Below are positions 1-5,660 of a DNA stretch of 8,398 bases, piece by piece (positions within the stretch are counted from its first letter, which is position 1; each line of letters starts with the position of its first letter). Under the pieces are notes generated by a model. The model was not told where the DNA came from, did not search any database, and worked only from the letters and a program-made list of their open reading frames with translations. The translations under genes and the position numbers were made by a program. The DNA lies in NCBI GenBank assembly GCA_964607425.1, contig CAZSKQ010000135.1:1-8398 (forward strand). The letters run 5' to 3'. The stretch comes from IDS-8 sp964607425. Its GTDB lineage: Bacteria > Pseudomonadota > Gammaproteobacteria > Steroidobacterales > Woeseiaceae.

Positions 1-109
1 CCATCACCTTCGTCAGCGCCGCCGTCAGCGTCGTCTTCCCGTGGTCAACGTGGCCAATCGTGCCAACGTTTACGTGCGGCTTCGTGCGTTCAAATTTTCC
101 TTTCGACAT
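1..109 (-). CDS. tuf: Elongation factor Tu, N-terminal 36 codons (partial)
   Basis: EF-Tu is the GTPase that delivers aminoacyl-tRNA to the ribosomal A site. The visible residues begin MSKGKFERTKPHVNVGTIGH and continue into the P-loop GHVDHGKT (residues 19-26), the G1 GTP-binding motif, and then TLTAALTKVM; this is almost unmistakable EF-Tu. The start is the ATG at 109-107, preceded by a purine-rich GAGATAAGG stretch. The rest of the gene lies left of position 1. It is the last visible member of a minus-strand unit behind three tRNAs, the arrangement of E. coli tufB, so EF-Tu output is probably tied to the upstream tRNA promoter. Whether a second tuf copy exists elsewhere cannot be seen. Confidence 0.97.
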   Translation of the reverse strand, partial: MSKGKFERTKPHVNVGTIGHVDHGKTTLTAALTKVM

Positions 110-153
110 TGCCTTATCTCTCGTGGCGTTTCCTGGTGATCTTCAAGCCTTGG

Positions 154-169
154 CCGGGCTCCCGCCCGG
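154..169 (-). other. Trailer hairpin between tRNA-Thr and tuf
   Basis: A perfect 6-bp stem, CCGGGC-GGGA-GCCCGG on the minus strand, starts five bases after the tRNA-Thr CCA end. No T run follows, so it does not look like an intrinsic terminator, and transcription must pass through it to reach tuf. It may mark or protect a processing site. The same GCCC arm can pair instead with the tRNA acceptor 3' strand, so the two pairings exclude each other. Confidence 0.5.
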
Positions 170-173
170 TGTC

Positions 174-248
<75 letters not shown>

Positions 249-292
249 CGCGATCCGGGCCAGCGTTCCTGGCCTGCTGCACCCGCCGCTAT

Positions 293-366
<74 letters not shown>

Positions 367-561
367 GCTTCAAGCCGCTCCCGGTTACCTCCCGGGGTCG
401 TGACCAGCACAACGCGCGCCGCAACGGACGCGCAGTGAATCGGACAGTCCCGGCGCTCAAACTGTCTGATTGCAAAAAACCGAATCAGTGCCTTCCCTTG
501 GAAGTCGAACAGGATAGGGCAAAGAACCTGCTGCACTCGCCTCCACCTGCCACCGTGGTGC
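367..561 (-). other. Long spacer between tRNA-Tyr and tRNA-Gly with an inverted repeat
   Basis: This 195-base spacer contains no tRNA or open frame that I can support. It holds an inverted repeat at 438-448 (AATCGGACAGT) and 461-471 (ACTGTCTGATT), 11-bp arms with one non-identical position around a 12-base loop. In the minus-strand transcript a T6 run (479-474) precedes rather than follows the hairpin, so it is not a terminator in the operon's direction. It may be a processing signal in the tRNA precursor. Confidence 0.5.
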
Positions 562-646
562 TGGTGGAGGGGGTAGGATTCGAACCTACGTAGGCTAAGC
601 CAGCAGATTTACAGTCTGCCCTCGTTGACCGCTTGAGTACCCCTCC
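562..646 (-). tRNA. tRNA-Tyr (anticodon GTA)
   Basis: This is an 85-nt class II tRNA with a long variable arm and encoded CCA (564-562). The 5' acceptor strand GGAGGGG (646-640) pairs with CCCCTCC (572-566), with discriminator A at 565. The anticodon stem-loop contains ACTGTAAAT, giving anticodon GTA. It is the promoter-proximal tRNA of the operon, equivalent to E. coli tyrU. The tRNA-Thr(UGU) that precedes it in E. coli (thrU) is not present here. Confidence 0.97.
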
Positions 647-663
647 GCGGACACAAGCCGGCT

Positions 664-692
664 ATTGTCTAATCCCGATACCGGACTGTCAA
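664..692 (-). promoter_or_regulatory. Sigma70 promoter of the tRNA-tuf operon, GC-rich discriminator
   Basis: On the minus strand, TTGACA (692-687) is a perfect -35, followed by a 17-bp spacer and GACAAT (669-664), a 4/6 match to the -10. The start of transcription should fall near 657-655, about ten bases before the tRNA-Tyr 5' end. The segment just after the -10 is AGCCGGC; GC-rich discriminators of this kind are typical of stable-RNA promoters under ppGpp/DksA stringent control in gammaproteobacteria. The hexamers are seen directly; the stringent control is inferred. Confidence 0.8.
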
Positions 693-721
693 CACGGATT
701 CAGCCGTAAATCCTCACCCGG

Positions 722-772
722 CGCGGCTGCCGCGGCTGCCGCGGCTCCGCGGCGCGACCGTGGCGTCGCGCC
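722..772. repeat. GC-rich 9-bp tandem repeat and adjoining hairpin in the 647-899 gap
   Basis: The non-coding stretch between the tRNA promoter and the peptidase stop starts with three tandem 9-mers, CGCGGCTGC (722-730), CGCGGCTGC (731-739) and CGCGGCTCC (740-748). Next comes a perfect 8-bp hairpin GGCGCGAC-N6-GTCGCGCC (751-772). A smaller GCGCGC-ATT-GCGCGC hairpin lies at 829-843. None has a T run. Their place downstream of the minus-strand peptidase gene would suit a transcript 3' end, but this is only position and shape. I see no gene in the stretch. Confidence 0.45.
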
Positions 773-899
773 CCCGGCGCTCCGCCCCGTGGCGCCGGCC
801 GAGACGGGATTTCCGCCGAAATGCAGGGGCGCGCATTGCGCGCGATTCCACCCGCAGGCAAACGTGGCACCCCGCGGCCCTCGGTCGGCAGGCTTCACC

Positions 900-1412
900 T
901 CACATCGACCAGTGCCAGGGCTCGTAAATGAAGCCCCAGGGGTTGTCCTTCGGGTAAGTCATGGAGAACCCGAAACCCGCGGCATTCGCCGTGAGCCAGC
1001 GGAACGCGTCCGAGTGCTCGAATTCCTCGGTCAGCGGCCGGCTCCCCGGCGTCGCGATATCCACGGCGAGGCCGGTGTGGTGCTGGCTGAAACCGGGAGC
1101 CGCGTTGACGCGCAGGATTTCCGCGATGGCCTGCCCCCTGGCCAGCTTCTTGCGGATGAGCTCGCCCTGGTAATCGAAGCTCCGGAATCCCGACACCAGC
1201 AGCAGTCGAATGCCGTCGGCCTCCGCCGCCGCGGCCATCCGGCGCCAATTCACCGCCGCTTCCGGCGCGAGGCGCTGTATCCGGCCCACCAGGTTCGGCC
1301 CCACGTCGACCAGGTGGCGTGCCTCCGGGTAGTGCGGCAGGCCGCGGTCCGCCGCGTAGTCGGCCGGGATGCCGAGTTCCCGGTGCAGCGACTGGTAGGT
1401 CTCCGTCAGCAT
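900..1412 (-). CDS. M15 family zinc peptidase, D-Ala-D-Ala carboxypeptidase (VanY-like)
   Basis: This 170-residue protein has the full M15 metallopeptidase signature: SGFRS (74-78) followed by Q82 in the substrate region, the SxHxxGxAxD motif at S109-D118 giving zinc ligands H111 and D118, and the closing EPWHW with catalytic E164 and third zinc ligand H167. Members remove the terminal D-alanine of peptidoglycan peptides or act on related stem peptides. No signal peptide or membrane segment is visible from the ATG at 1412, so if the start is right the protein may act in the cytoplasm, for instance in muropeptide recycling; that is inference. The frame stays open far upstream, but only over the antisense of cmoA. 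It is divergent from cmoA with 63 bases between the starts, and its Shine-Dalgarno sequence is weak. Confidence 0.85.
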   Translation of the reverse strand: MLTETYQSLHRELGIPADYAADRGLPHYPEARHLVDVGPNLVGRIQRLAPEAAVNWRRMAAAAEADGIRLLLVSGFRSFDYQGELIRKKLARGQAIAEILRVNAAPGFSQHHTGLAVDIATPGSRPLTEEFEHSDAFRWLTANAAGFGFSMTYPKDNPWGFIYEPWHWSM

Positions 1413-1459
1413 GCGCGGGAGATTGGCACACGACTCACGGCTTCGGCAAGCGCGCGGTT

Positions 1460-1473
1460 TACAATCCGGGGGA
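1460..1473 (+). promoter_or_regulatory. Candidate -10 and ribosome site of cmoA
   Basis: TACAAT (1460-1465) matches the -10 consensus at 5 of 6 positions and lies only ten bases before the cmoA ATG (1476). No good -35 is found 16-18 bases upstream. If this -10 is used, the mRNA begins at about 1472 and is nearly leaderless. A GGGGGA (1468-1473) could serve as a ribosome site only if transcription starts further upstream. Confidence 0.4.
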
Positions 1474-1475
1474 CC

Positions 1476-2207
1476 ATGTCCCGAGACGAAATTTACGCTG
1501 CCGGCGGGACCGCCACCGGCCCGTTCCAATTCGACGCCGCGGTGGCCCGCGTGTTCCCCGATATGTTGCGCCGCTCGATTCCGGGTTACGGCGAAACGAT
1601 CCGGGCGATCGGCGCGCTGGCGGCGCGCGCGGTGCGCCCCGGCACCTGTACGTTCGATCTTGGCTGCTCGCTGGGCGCGGCGGCGCTTGCGATGCAGCGA
1701 AGCATAACGGTGCCGGGCTGCCGGGTCGTCGCTGTCGACAATGCGCCCGCCATGCTGGAGCGCTGCCGCGAGCTGGTCGCGGCGGAGGCAGCGCCGGGCG
1801 GCCCGGCGATCGAGGTGATCGAGGCTGACGTGCGGGATGTCGCGATCGCGGAAGCTTCCATGGTGGTGATGAACTACACCCTGCAGTTCCTGCCGCTCGC
1901 GGAGCGCGCCGGCCTGCTCGGGCGGATTGCGGGCGGCCTGCTGCCGGGGGGCGTGTTCGTGCTCTCGGAGAAGGTGGTGGACGCGGATCCGGCGGTGGAA
2001 GAGCGCCTGGTCGAGCTGCACCACGATTTCAAGCGCCACCACGCCTACAGCGAGCTCGAGATCAGCCGCAAGCGGGCGGCAATCGAGAACGTCCTGGTTC
2101 CGGAGACGGTGGAGGCGCACCGCGAGCGGCTGGCGGCCGCCGGGTTCCGGCACAGCGGCGTGTGGCTGCGATACTTCAACTTCGTCTCGATCGTTGCCTT
2201 GCGCTAG
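1476..2207 (+). CDS. cmoA: Carboxy-S-adenosyl-L-methionine synthase CmoA
   Basis: CmoA converts S-adenosylmethionine and prephenate to carboxy-SAM, the donor used by CmoB for wobble uridine 34 of tRNA. The product is 243 residues (E. coli 247) and collinear with E. coli CmoA from memory. It has a class I methyltransferase fold with motif DLGCSLGAAA (61-70), AVDNAPAM (86-93) and NYTLQFL (133-139). Residues matching known E. coli ligand positions are kept: Y38, G63-S65, D88-N89, D118, N133 and R200 (E. coli R199), the arginine that marks CmoA from ordinary methyltransferases. The ATG at 1476 gives MSRDEIY; the frame is open upstream over non-coding and antisense sequence, so a longer start is not supported. 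cmoB follows at once. Confidence 0.96.
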   Translation: MSRDEIYAAGGTATGPFQFDAAVARVFPDMLRRSIPGYGETIRAIGALAARAVRPGTCTFDLGCSLGAAALAMQRSITVPGCRVVAVDNAPAMLERCRELVAAEAAPGGPAIEVIEADVRDVAIAEASMVVMNYTLQFLPLAERAGLLGRIAGGLLPGGVFVLSEKVVDADPAVEERLVELHHDFKRHHAYSELEISRKRAAIENVLVPETVEAHRERLAAAGFRHSGVWLRYFNFVSIVALR

Positions 2208-2209
2208 CC

Positions 2210-3178
2210 GTGCTGGACTACGAGGCACTGGAGGGCGACCTCGTGGCGGCAGGCCTCGGGTCGTGGCGCGAGGTCGAAGGCCTGGTGCGCGCGAAGACCG
2301 CCGACAGCGCTCATGGCAAATGGCCGGAATGGCGGTCGATATTGCAGGGCCTGCCGGGCGGTGAGCGGACCGCGGCGCGGCTGGAAGGCCCGGCGGTCGC
2401 GGCCGGGGCGGAACTCGCCGGGGAGGACAAGGAGCGCGCGCGGCAGCTGCTGCTGCGCCTCGCGCCGTGGCGCAAGGGACCGTTCAGGGTCGGCGGCATT
2501 GCGATCGACAGCGAGTGGCGTTCGGACTTCAAGTGGAACCGGCTCATCGACGTCATATCGCCGCTCAACGACCGCACCGTGCTCGACGTGGGCTGCGGCA
2601 ACGGCTATTACGCGCTGCGGATGCGACTTGCGGGCGCGCGGCTGGTCGTCGGTGTCGATCCCACCCTCCTCCATTGCGTGCAGTTTTGCGCCGTGTCCCA
2701 CTGGCTTCGGCCGGAGCCGGTGCACCTGCTGCCGCTGCGCCTGGAAGAGCTGCCGCCGCAAAGACGCGGGTTCGACACGGTCTTTTCCATGGGAGTGCTC
2801 TATCACCAGCGCTCACCCGAAGCACACCTGCGCCGGCTGCGCGAGGCGCTACGCCCGGGCGGCGAACTGGTGCTGGAAGCCCTGGTCCTGCCGGGCGACG
2901 AGCCGGCGGCACTCGCCCTCGATGGCCGCTACGCCCGCATGCGCAACGTCTGGCTGCTGCCGACGCTGCCCATGCTGGAGCGCTGGGTACGTGACGCGGG
3001 CTTCACCCGTGTCCGCACCGCCGACGTGTCCACCACCACCACCGCCGAACAACGCCGCACCCCCTGGATGCCCTTCGAATCCCTGGCGGAAGCCCTCCTC
3101 CCCACAGACCCCGCCCGCACCATCGAAGGCTGGCCCGCCCCCCGCCGCGCCCTCCTGATTGGGGTCGGACCAACGTAA
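2210..3178 (+). CDS. cmoB: tRNA U34 carboxymethyltransferase CmoB
   Basis: CmoB transfers the carboxymethyl group of carboxy-SAM to 5-hydroxyuridine 34, giving cmo5U in tRNAs that read four-codon boxes. The GTG at 2210 lies two bases after the cmoA stop and gives VLDYEALE, aligning with E. coli MIDFGNFY and a 322-residue length (E. coli 323); translation is probably coupled to cmoA. Clear family blocks are APWRKGPF (85-92), DSEWRSDFKWNR (100-111), LDVGCGNGYY (125-134), GVDPT (148-152), FSMGVLYH (192-199) and TTTTAEQRRT (275-284). Residues matching E. coli ligand positions K91, W105, K110, M196, Y200 and R315 are retained. The last five codons (GVGPT) and the TAA lie inside the terminal repeat of an inserted element, which replaces the usual short tail. 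Confidence 0.95.
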   Translation: MLDYEALEGDLVAAGLGSWREVEGLVRAKTADSAHGKWPEWRSILQGLPGGERTAARLEGPAVAAGAELAGEDKERARQLLLRLAPWRKGPFRVGGIAIDSEWRSDFKWNRLIDVISPLNDRTVLDVGCGNGYYALRMRLAGARLVVGVDPTLLHCVQFCAVSHWLRPEPVHLLPLRLEELPPQRRGFDTVFSMGVLYHQRSPEAHLRRLREALRPGGELVLEALVLPGDEPAALALDGRYARMRNVWLLPTLPMLERWVRDAGFTRVRTADVSTTTTAEQRRTPWMPFESLAEALLPTDPARTIEGWPAPRRALLIGVGPT

Positions 3179-3374
3179 GTAGCTGATCACATTAAAATTA
3201 AGGCCCTAAATGAGGCGGCTTCTTCCCTTAATTGCCCCATTTTGCGGCTGAAAACACCGCCTTCTCTCGGCGTGGCTTGCGTTTTCACGCCCGAAATAGG
3301 CGATTAAGGGCCGCAGGCAGCCTTATTTTCGTATTTTCCTACGTACACTCAAGGACTTGCGTTGGTCCGACCCC
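3161..3374. mobile_element. MITE-like palindromic element, 214 bp, overlapping the cmoB 3' end
   Basis: The left end GGGGTCGGACCAACG (3161-3175) is the exact reverse complement of 3360-3374, and the match extends five more bases with one mismatch (3161-3180 against 3355-3374). Inside, AAAATTAAGG (3194-3203) opposes CCTTATTTT (3321-3329), and CCCTTAATTGCC (3225-3236) opposes GGCGATTAAGGG (3299-3310), so most of the element is one imperfect palindrome. A small hairpin GGCGTG/CACGCC (3269-3291) lies near the centre. It is visibly richer in A and T than the coding sequence around it. It carries no open frame, so it would need a transposase from elsewhere. No target-site duplication is evident. 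A link to REP-associated or IS-derived repeats is possible but unproven. Confidence 0.75.
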
Positions 3375-3382
3375 CGGCGAGC

Positions 3383-3411
3383 TTGACTCGGGGGGCGGGG
3401 GGTCTTAGATT
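3383..3411 (+). promoter_or_regulatory. Candidate sigma70 promoter of the GbsR-type regulator
   Basis: TTGACT (3383-3388, 5/6 match to the -35) is followed by a 17-bp G-rich spacer and TAGATT (3406-3411, 4/6 match to the -10). The start would fall near 3418, about 13-22 bases before the candidate start codons. The promoter begins 9 bases outside the right end of the palindromic element, so it probably does not depend on the element itself. Confidence 0.45.
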
Positions 3412-3439
3412 TCGGTTGGGACAGAAATGAGTGAAGGAT

Positions 3440-3964
3440 ATGAAGCTGACGCCGGCGGTCGAGCGCTACGTGCTGCATTGGGGGGAGATGGGGACCCGGT
3501 GGGGGACCAACCGGACGGTGGCCCAGATCCAGGCGCTTCTCTACTTGTCGCCGCGGCCTCTGCGGGCCGACGAGATCGTGGAACTCCTGTCAGTGGCCCG
3601 CTCGAACGTCAGCACCAGTATCCGCGAGCTGCAGAGCTACGGCCTCGTGAAGATGACGCACGTTCTCGGCGACCGGCGGGACTATTTCGAATCCCTGCAT
3701 GACGTCTGGGAGCTGTTTCGGGTCATCATCGCGCAGCGCAAGCAGCGCGAGCTGAACCCCACGCTCTCGATGCTGCGCAAATGCGCCGAGGACGTGTCCC
3801 GGCAGGATGACGAGACCGACGAGGTCACCAAGGAGCGCATCCGGAACATGCTGCACTTCGTCGAGACGACGAGCGAATGGTACGAGAAGATCCAGGCCGT
3901 TCCGACATCGACGCTGCAGAAGCTCATGAAGCTGGGCGCCGGCATCACCCGCTTCGTCAACTAG
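3440..3964 (+). CDS. GbsR/MarR-family transcriptional regulator
   Basis: The 174-residue product opens MKLTPAVERYVLHWGEMGTR, a form I recognise from GbsR-like regulators (COG1510 type, MarR superfamily). A winged helix-turn-helix spans about residues 25-85: helices around TVAQIQALLYLS and LRADEIVELL, recognition helix ARSNVSTSIRELQSYGLV (53-70), and the wing with GDRRDYF (77-83). The C-terminal half is helical and probably dimerises. Relatives repress local genes such as choline/betaine genes, but the ligand here is unknown. An in-frame GTG at 3431 would add three residues; I prefer the ATG at 3440 for family similarity, though its GAAGGA ribosome site is very close. The last eight bases overlap the end of the convergent lipoprotein gene. 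Nearby PPOX, reductase and lipoprotein genes are its likeliest targets. Confidence 0.85.
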   Translation: MKLTPAVERYVLHWGEMGTRWGTNRTVAQIQALLYLSPRPLRADEIVELLSVARSNVSTSIRELQSYGLVKMTHVLGDRRDYFESLHDVWELFRVIIAQRKQRELNPTLSMLRKCAEDVSRQDDETDEVTKERIRNMLHFVETTSEWYEKIQAVPTSTLQKLMKLGAGITRFVN

Positions 3965-4820
3965 TGGCTGAGTTTGCATCCTCCGGCGGCGGCGCACCGG
4001 TGGCCGCGCAGGCATCGTAAGACGTCAGGGCAGCGCGCGCCGGCTGTCGAATGAGCCACACGGCGCCCCCTTCGGTCCCGGTCTCGATCACCGTGCCCGG
4101 CGGACGACGGAAATAGCCGCCCGGCGCATATTGGCCGTCCAGCGCCTCGCCCTGCAGGCAGACGCTCACGCGAAAGTCGCCGGAGAGGAGGAAGCCCTCC
4201 GTCGGCACCGACGAGGCGTGCCATTGCCCGCGCGCTCCCGGCGCGAACGACACCAGCGCCGTCATGGCACCGCTGCCGGGATCCGACCGCAGCACCTTGT
4301 GCTGCACCGCATCGTCGCCAGCCTCGGGCACCGGCTGCCACGGCACGACTTCGCGGCTGGTGAACAGCGGCGTGCGAATCACTGCCTGGCGGTCGGCGTC
4401 GTCGAGGAAATAGAGGAGCCGCGCCCCGCGATCCGTACTCATCGGCAGCCTGGTCGAGCCTGGCGGAAGGTAGGCATAGTTGCCCGGCTGCAGTGAAAAC
4501 TCGCCCAGCCGGATCTCGCCTTCCAGCACGTAGATCTCGACCGACTTGCCGGGCGCGCCGCCCGCGTTCCAGCTCCAGTCCGGCGGCAGCGCGAGCAGCA
4601 GGCTCGCCCGCCCGTGCTGGCCATCCACGAGCAGCGGCTGCGCGCGGGTGCCCGGCAGGGCCGCGGTGAACACCGGTTCCAGCTCATCGGCCTGGACGAA
4701 AGCCGGATAGGGCAGGCGGGCGGCCGGCGACGATGCGCAAGCAGCGAGCACGGCGCCCATGCCCAGCAGGCCCAGGGCGGAAAGGCCGCGGCGGCGACCG
4801 CAAGACGGACCACGCCTCAT
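3957..4820 (-). CDS. Cupin-domain lipoprotein (DUF4437/ChrR-cupin-like)
   Basis: This 287-residue protein begins with an Arg-rich n-region (MRRGPSCGRRR), a short hydrophobic core and lipobox LAAC with acylated Cys at 28; Ala at +2 suggests outer-membrane sorting. Two cupin-like halves follow: residues about 90-140 (SVEIYVLEGEIRLGEF, then LQPGNYAYLPPGS) and about 197-255 (GQWHASSVPTEGFLLSGDFR, then YAPGGYFRRPPGTVIE). The usual HxH metal motif is absent from the first half and reduced to a single H201 in the second, so a classical metal dioxygenase role is doubtful; small-molecule binding is more likely. The start at 4820 was chosen because it gives a proper signal peptide; an upstream in-frame ATG at 4910 does not. 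It converges with the regulator and is divergent from the PPOX gene. Confidence 0.8.
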   Translation of the reverse strand: MRRGPSCGRRRGLSALGLLGMGAVLAACASSPAARLPYPAFVQADELEPVFTAALPGTRAQPLLVDGQHGRASLLLALPPDWSWNAGGAPGKSVEIYVLEGEIRLGEFSLQPGNYAYLPPGSTRLPMSTDRGARLLYFLDDADRQAVIRTPLFTSREVVPWQPVPEAGDDAVQHKVLRSDPGSGAMTALVSFAPGARGQWHASSVPTEGFLLSGDFRVSVCLQGEALDGQYAPGGYFRRPPGTVIETGTEGGAVWLIRQPARAALTSYDACAATGAPPPEDANSATS

Positions 4821-4939
4821 GACCGCGGGGGCAGCCGACGGATGGAGCTGGCGCGCCCCCGGCGCGCCGCGGGCGCACAGGCGTAGCAGTTTGGGTCGGT
4901 CGAGCGGCATTAATGCATCCCCAGCCGTAACTGCTCGGA

Positions 4940-4963
4940 ATGCTACACCATCTTGTATAGCAT
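4940..4963. promoter_or_regulatory. Operator-like palindrome between the lipoprotein and PPOX genes
   Basis: ATGCTACAC (4940-4948) and GTATAGCAT (4955-4963) form 9-bp inverted arms with one mismatch around a 6-base centre. It stands 120 bases upstream of the lipoprotein start and 34 bases upstream of the PPOX start. TATAGC (4956-4961) within the right arm could be a -10 for the plus-strand genes, so a bound protein would block it. The size and symmetry fit a dimeric MarR, GbsR or TetR-type regulator; the binder is inferred, the repeat is seen. A shorter perfect palindrome GCATTAATGC lies at 4907-4916. Confidence 0.55.
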
Positions 4964-4997
4964 GACGCCTCGGAACCACGGTAGAAAGGTGCAGACG

Positions 4998-5660
4998 GTG
5001 AGCAAAACCTACCCGACTACTTCCCGCAACAAGGTCCGCCAACTGGCGCGCAAGGCGAGCTACGATCGCGAGACGATTGCCACGATATTGCGGTCCGGCC
5101 TGGTCGCGCAGGTCGGGTTCGTGCAGGACGGCCTGCCCGTCGTCGTACCCATGATCTACGGCCTGGAGGACGACACCGTTTACCTGCACGGCGCGCGCAA
5201 GGCACGCGTCATACGACTGCTGGAAGAAAGCCCGACGGCCTGCCTCAACGTGACCCTGGTCGATGCGATCGTGCTGGCGCGCTCGTCCTTCAACTCCTCG
5301 ATGAACTACCGCTCGGTAACGGTCTTCGGAACACCGCGCCTGCTGGAAAACACCGAAGAAAAGCTGCACGCCATGCGTATCATCAGCGAGCACACGATGC
5401 CGGGACGCTGGCGCGAGCTGCGCGATCCGCTGGCACGCGAAGTGAAGATGACGGGAGTGATTGCGATGACGATAGACACGGCGTCCGCCAAGATCGCCAC
5501 CGGCGTGCCGGACGACGAGCCGGAGGATTACGAAATCCCGGTATGGGCCGGCATCCTGCCGCTGGCATCGACGTTCGGCGTACTGCAGGCCGACGACCGC
5601 GTCCAGGAGAACGTCCAACCCTCCGAAGCGCTGCTCGCGCTGCAGAACCGGACGCTTTAG
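4998..5660 (+). CDS. Pyridoxamine 5'-phosphate oxidase-family FMN-binding protein
   Basis: The 220-residue product resembles the Pyridox_ox_2/NimA-like branch of the split-barrel flavoproteins. Signature parts are RKASYDRETI (18-27) entering the barrel, GFVQDGLPVVVPMIYG (40-55), VYLHGARKARVI (61-72) in the usual FMN-phosphate region, SSMNYRSVTVFGTPRLL (100-116) and EVKMTGVIAMTID (148-160). Family members bind FMN, or sometimes F420 or heme, and reduce small compounds; the substrate cannot be told. I chose the GTG at 4998 because AGAAAGG (4983-4989) lies eight bases before it. The upstream ATG at 4962 would start inside the operator-like palindrome and adds 12 residues unlike the family. It ends directly against the start of the reductase gene, so the two are surely co-transcribed. 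Confidence 0.85.
   Translation: MSKTYPTTSRNKVRQLARKASYDRETIATILRSGLVAQVGFVQDGLPVVVPMIYGLEDDTVYLHGARKARVIRLLEESPTACLNVTLVDAIVLARSSFNSSMNYRSVTVFGTPRLLENTEEKLHAMRIISEHTMPGRWRELRDPLAREVKMTGVIAMTIDTASAKIATGVPDDEPEDYEIPVWAGILPLASTFGVLQADDRVQENVQPSEALLALQNRTL

Noticed and set aside
438..480. Inverted repeat plus T run as an intrinsic terminator in the tRNA operon
   Set aside because: On the minus strand the T6 tract lies before the hairpin, and on the plus strand the hairpin is followed by A residues.
633..1475. A long plus-strand open frame continuous with the start of cmoA
   Set aside because: It runs through the tRNA-Tyr end, the GC hairpins and the antisense of the peptidase; homology to CmoA begins only at 1476. 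Lack of stops is a GC effect.
1413..2228. A minus-strand open frame extending the peptidase upstream across cmoA
   Set aside because: It is antisense to a well-supported gene and shows no M15-like or signal-peptide sequence before 1412.
3369..3404. GACCCCC and GGGGGTC as a second, smaller inverted repeat beside the element
   Set aside because: Seven G/C-run bases in a G-rich tract are weak evidence; the terminal repeats at 3161 and 3374 explain the element without it.
3427..3702. An ATG-started frame just before the regulator
   Set aside because: It overlaps the regulator in another frame and gives a Gly/Ala/Arg/Pro-rich product with no family features.
4907..4916. GCATTAATGC as an independent operator
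   Set aside because: A perfect but short 10-bp palindrome with no spacing relation to a promoter that I can support; kept only as a remark.
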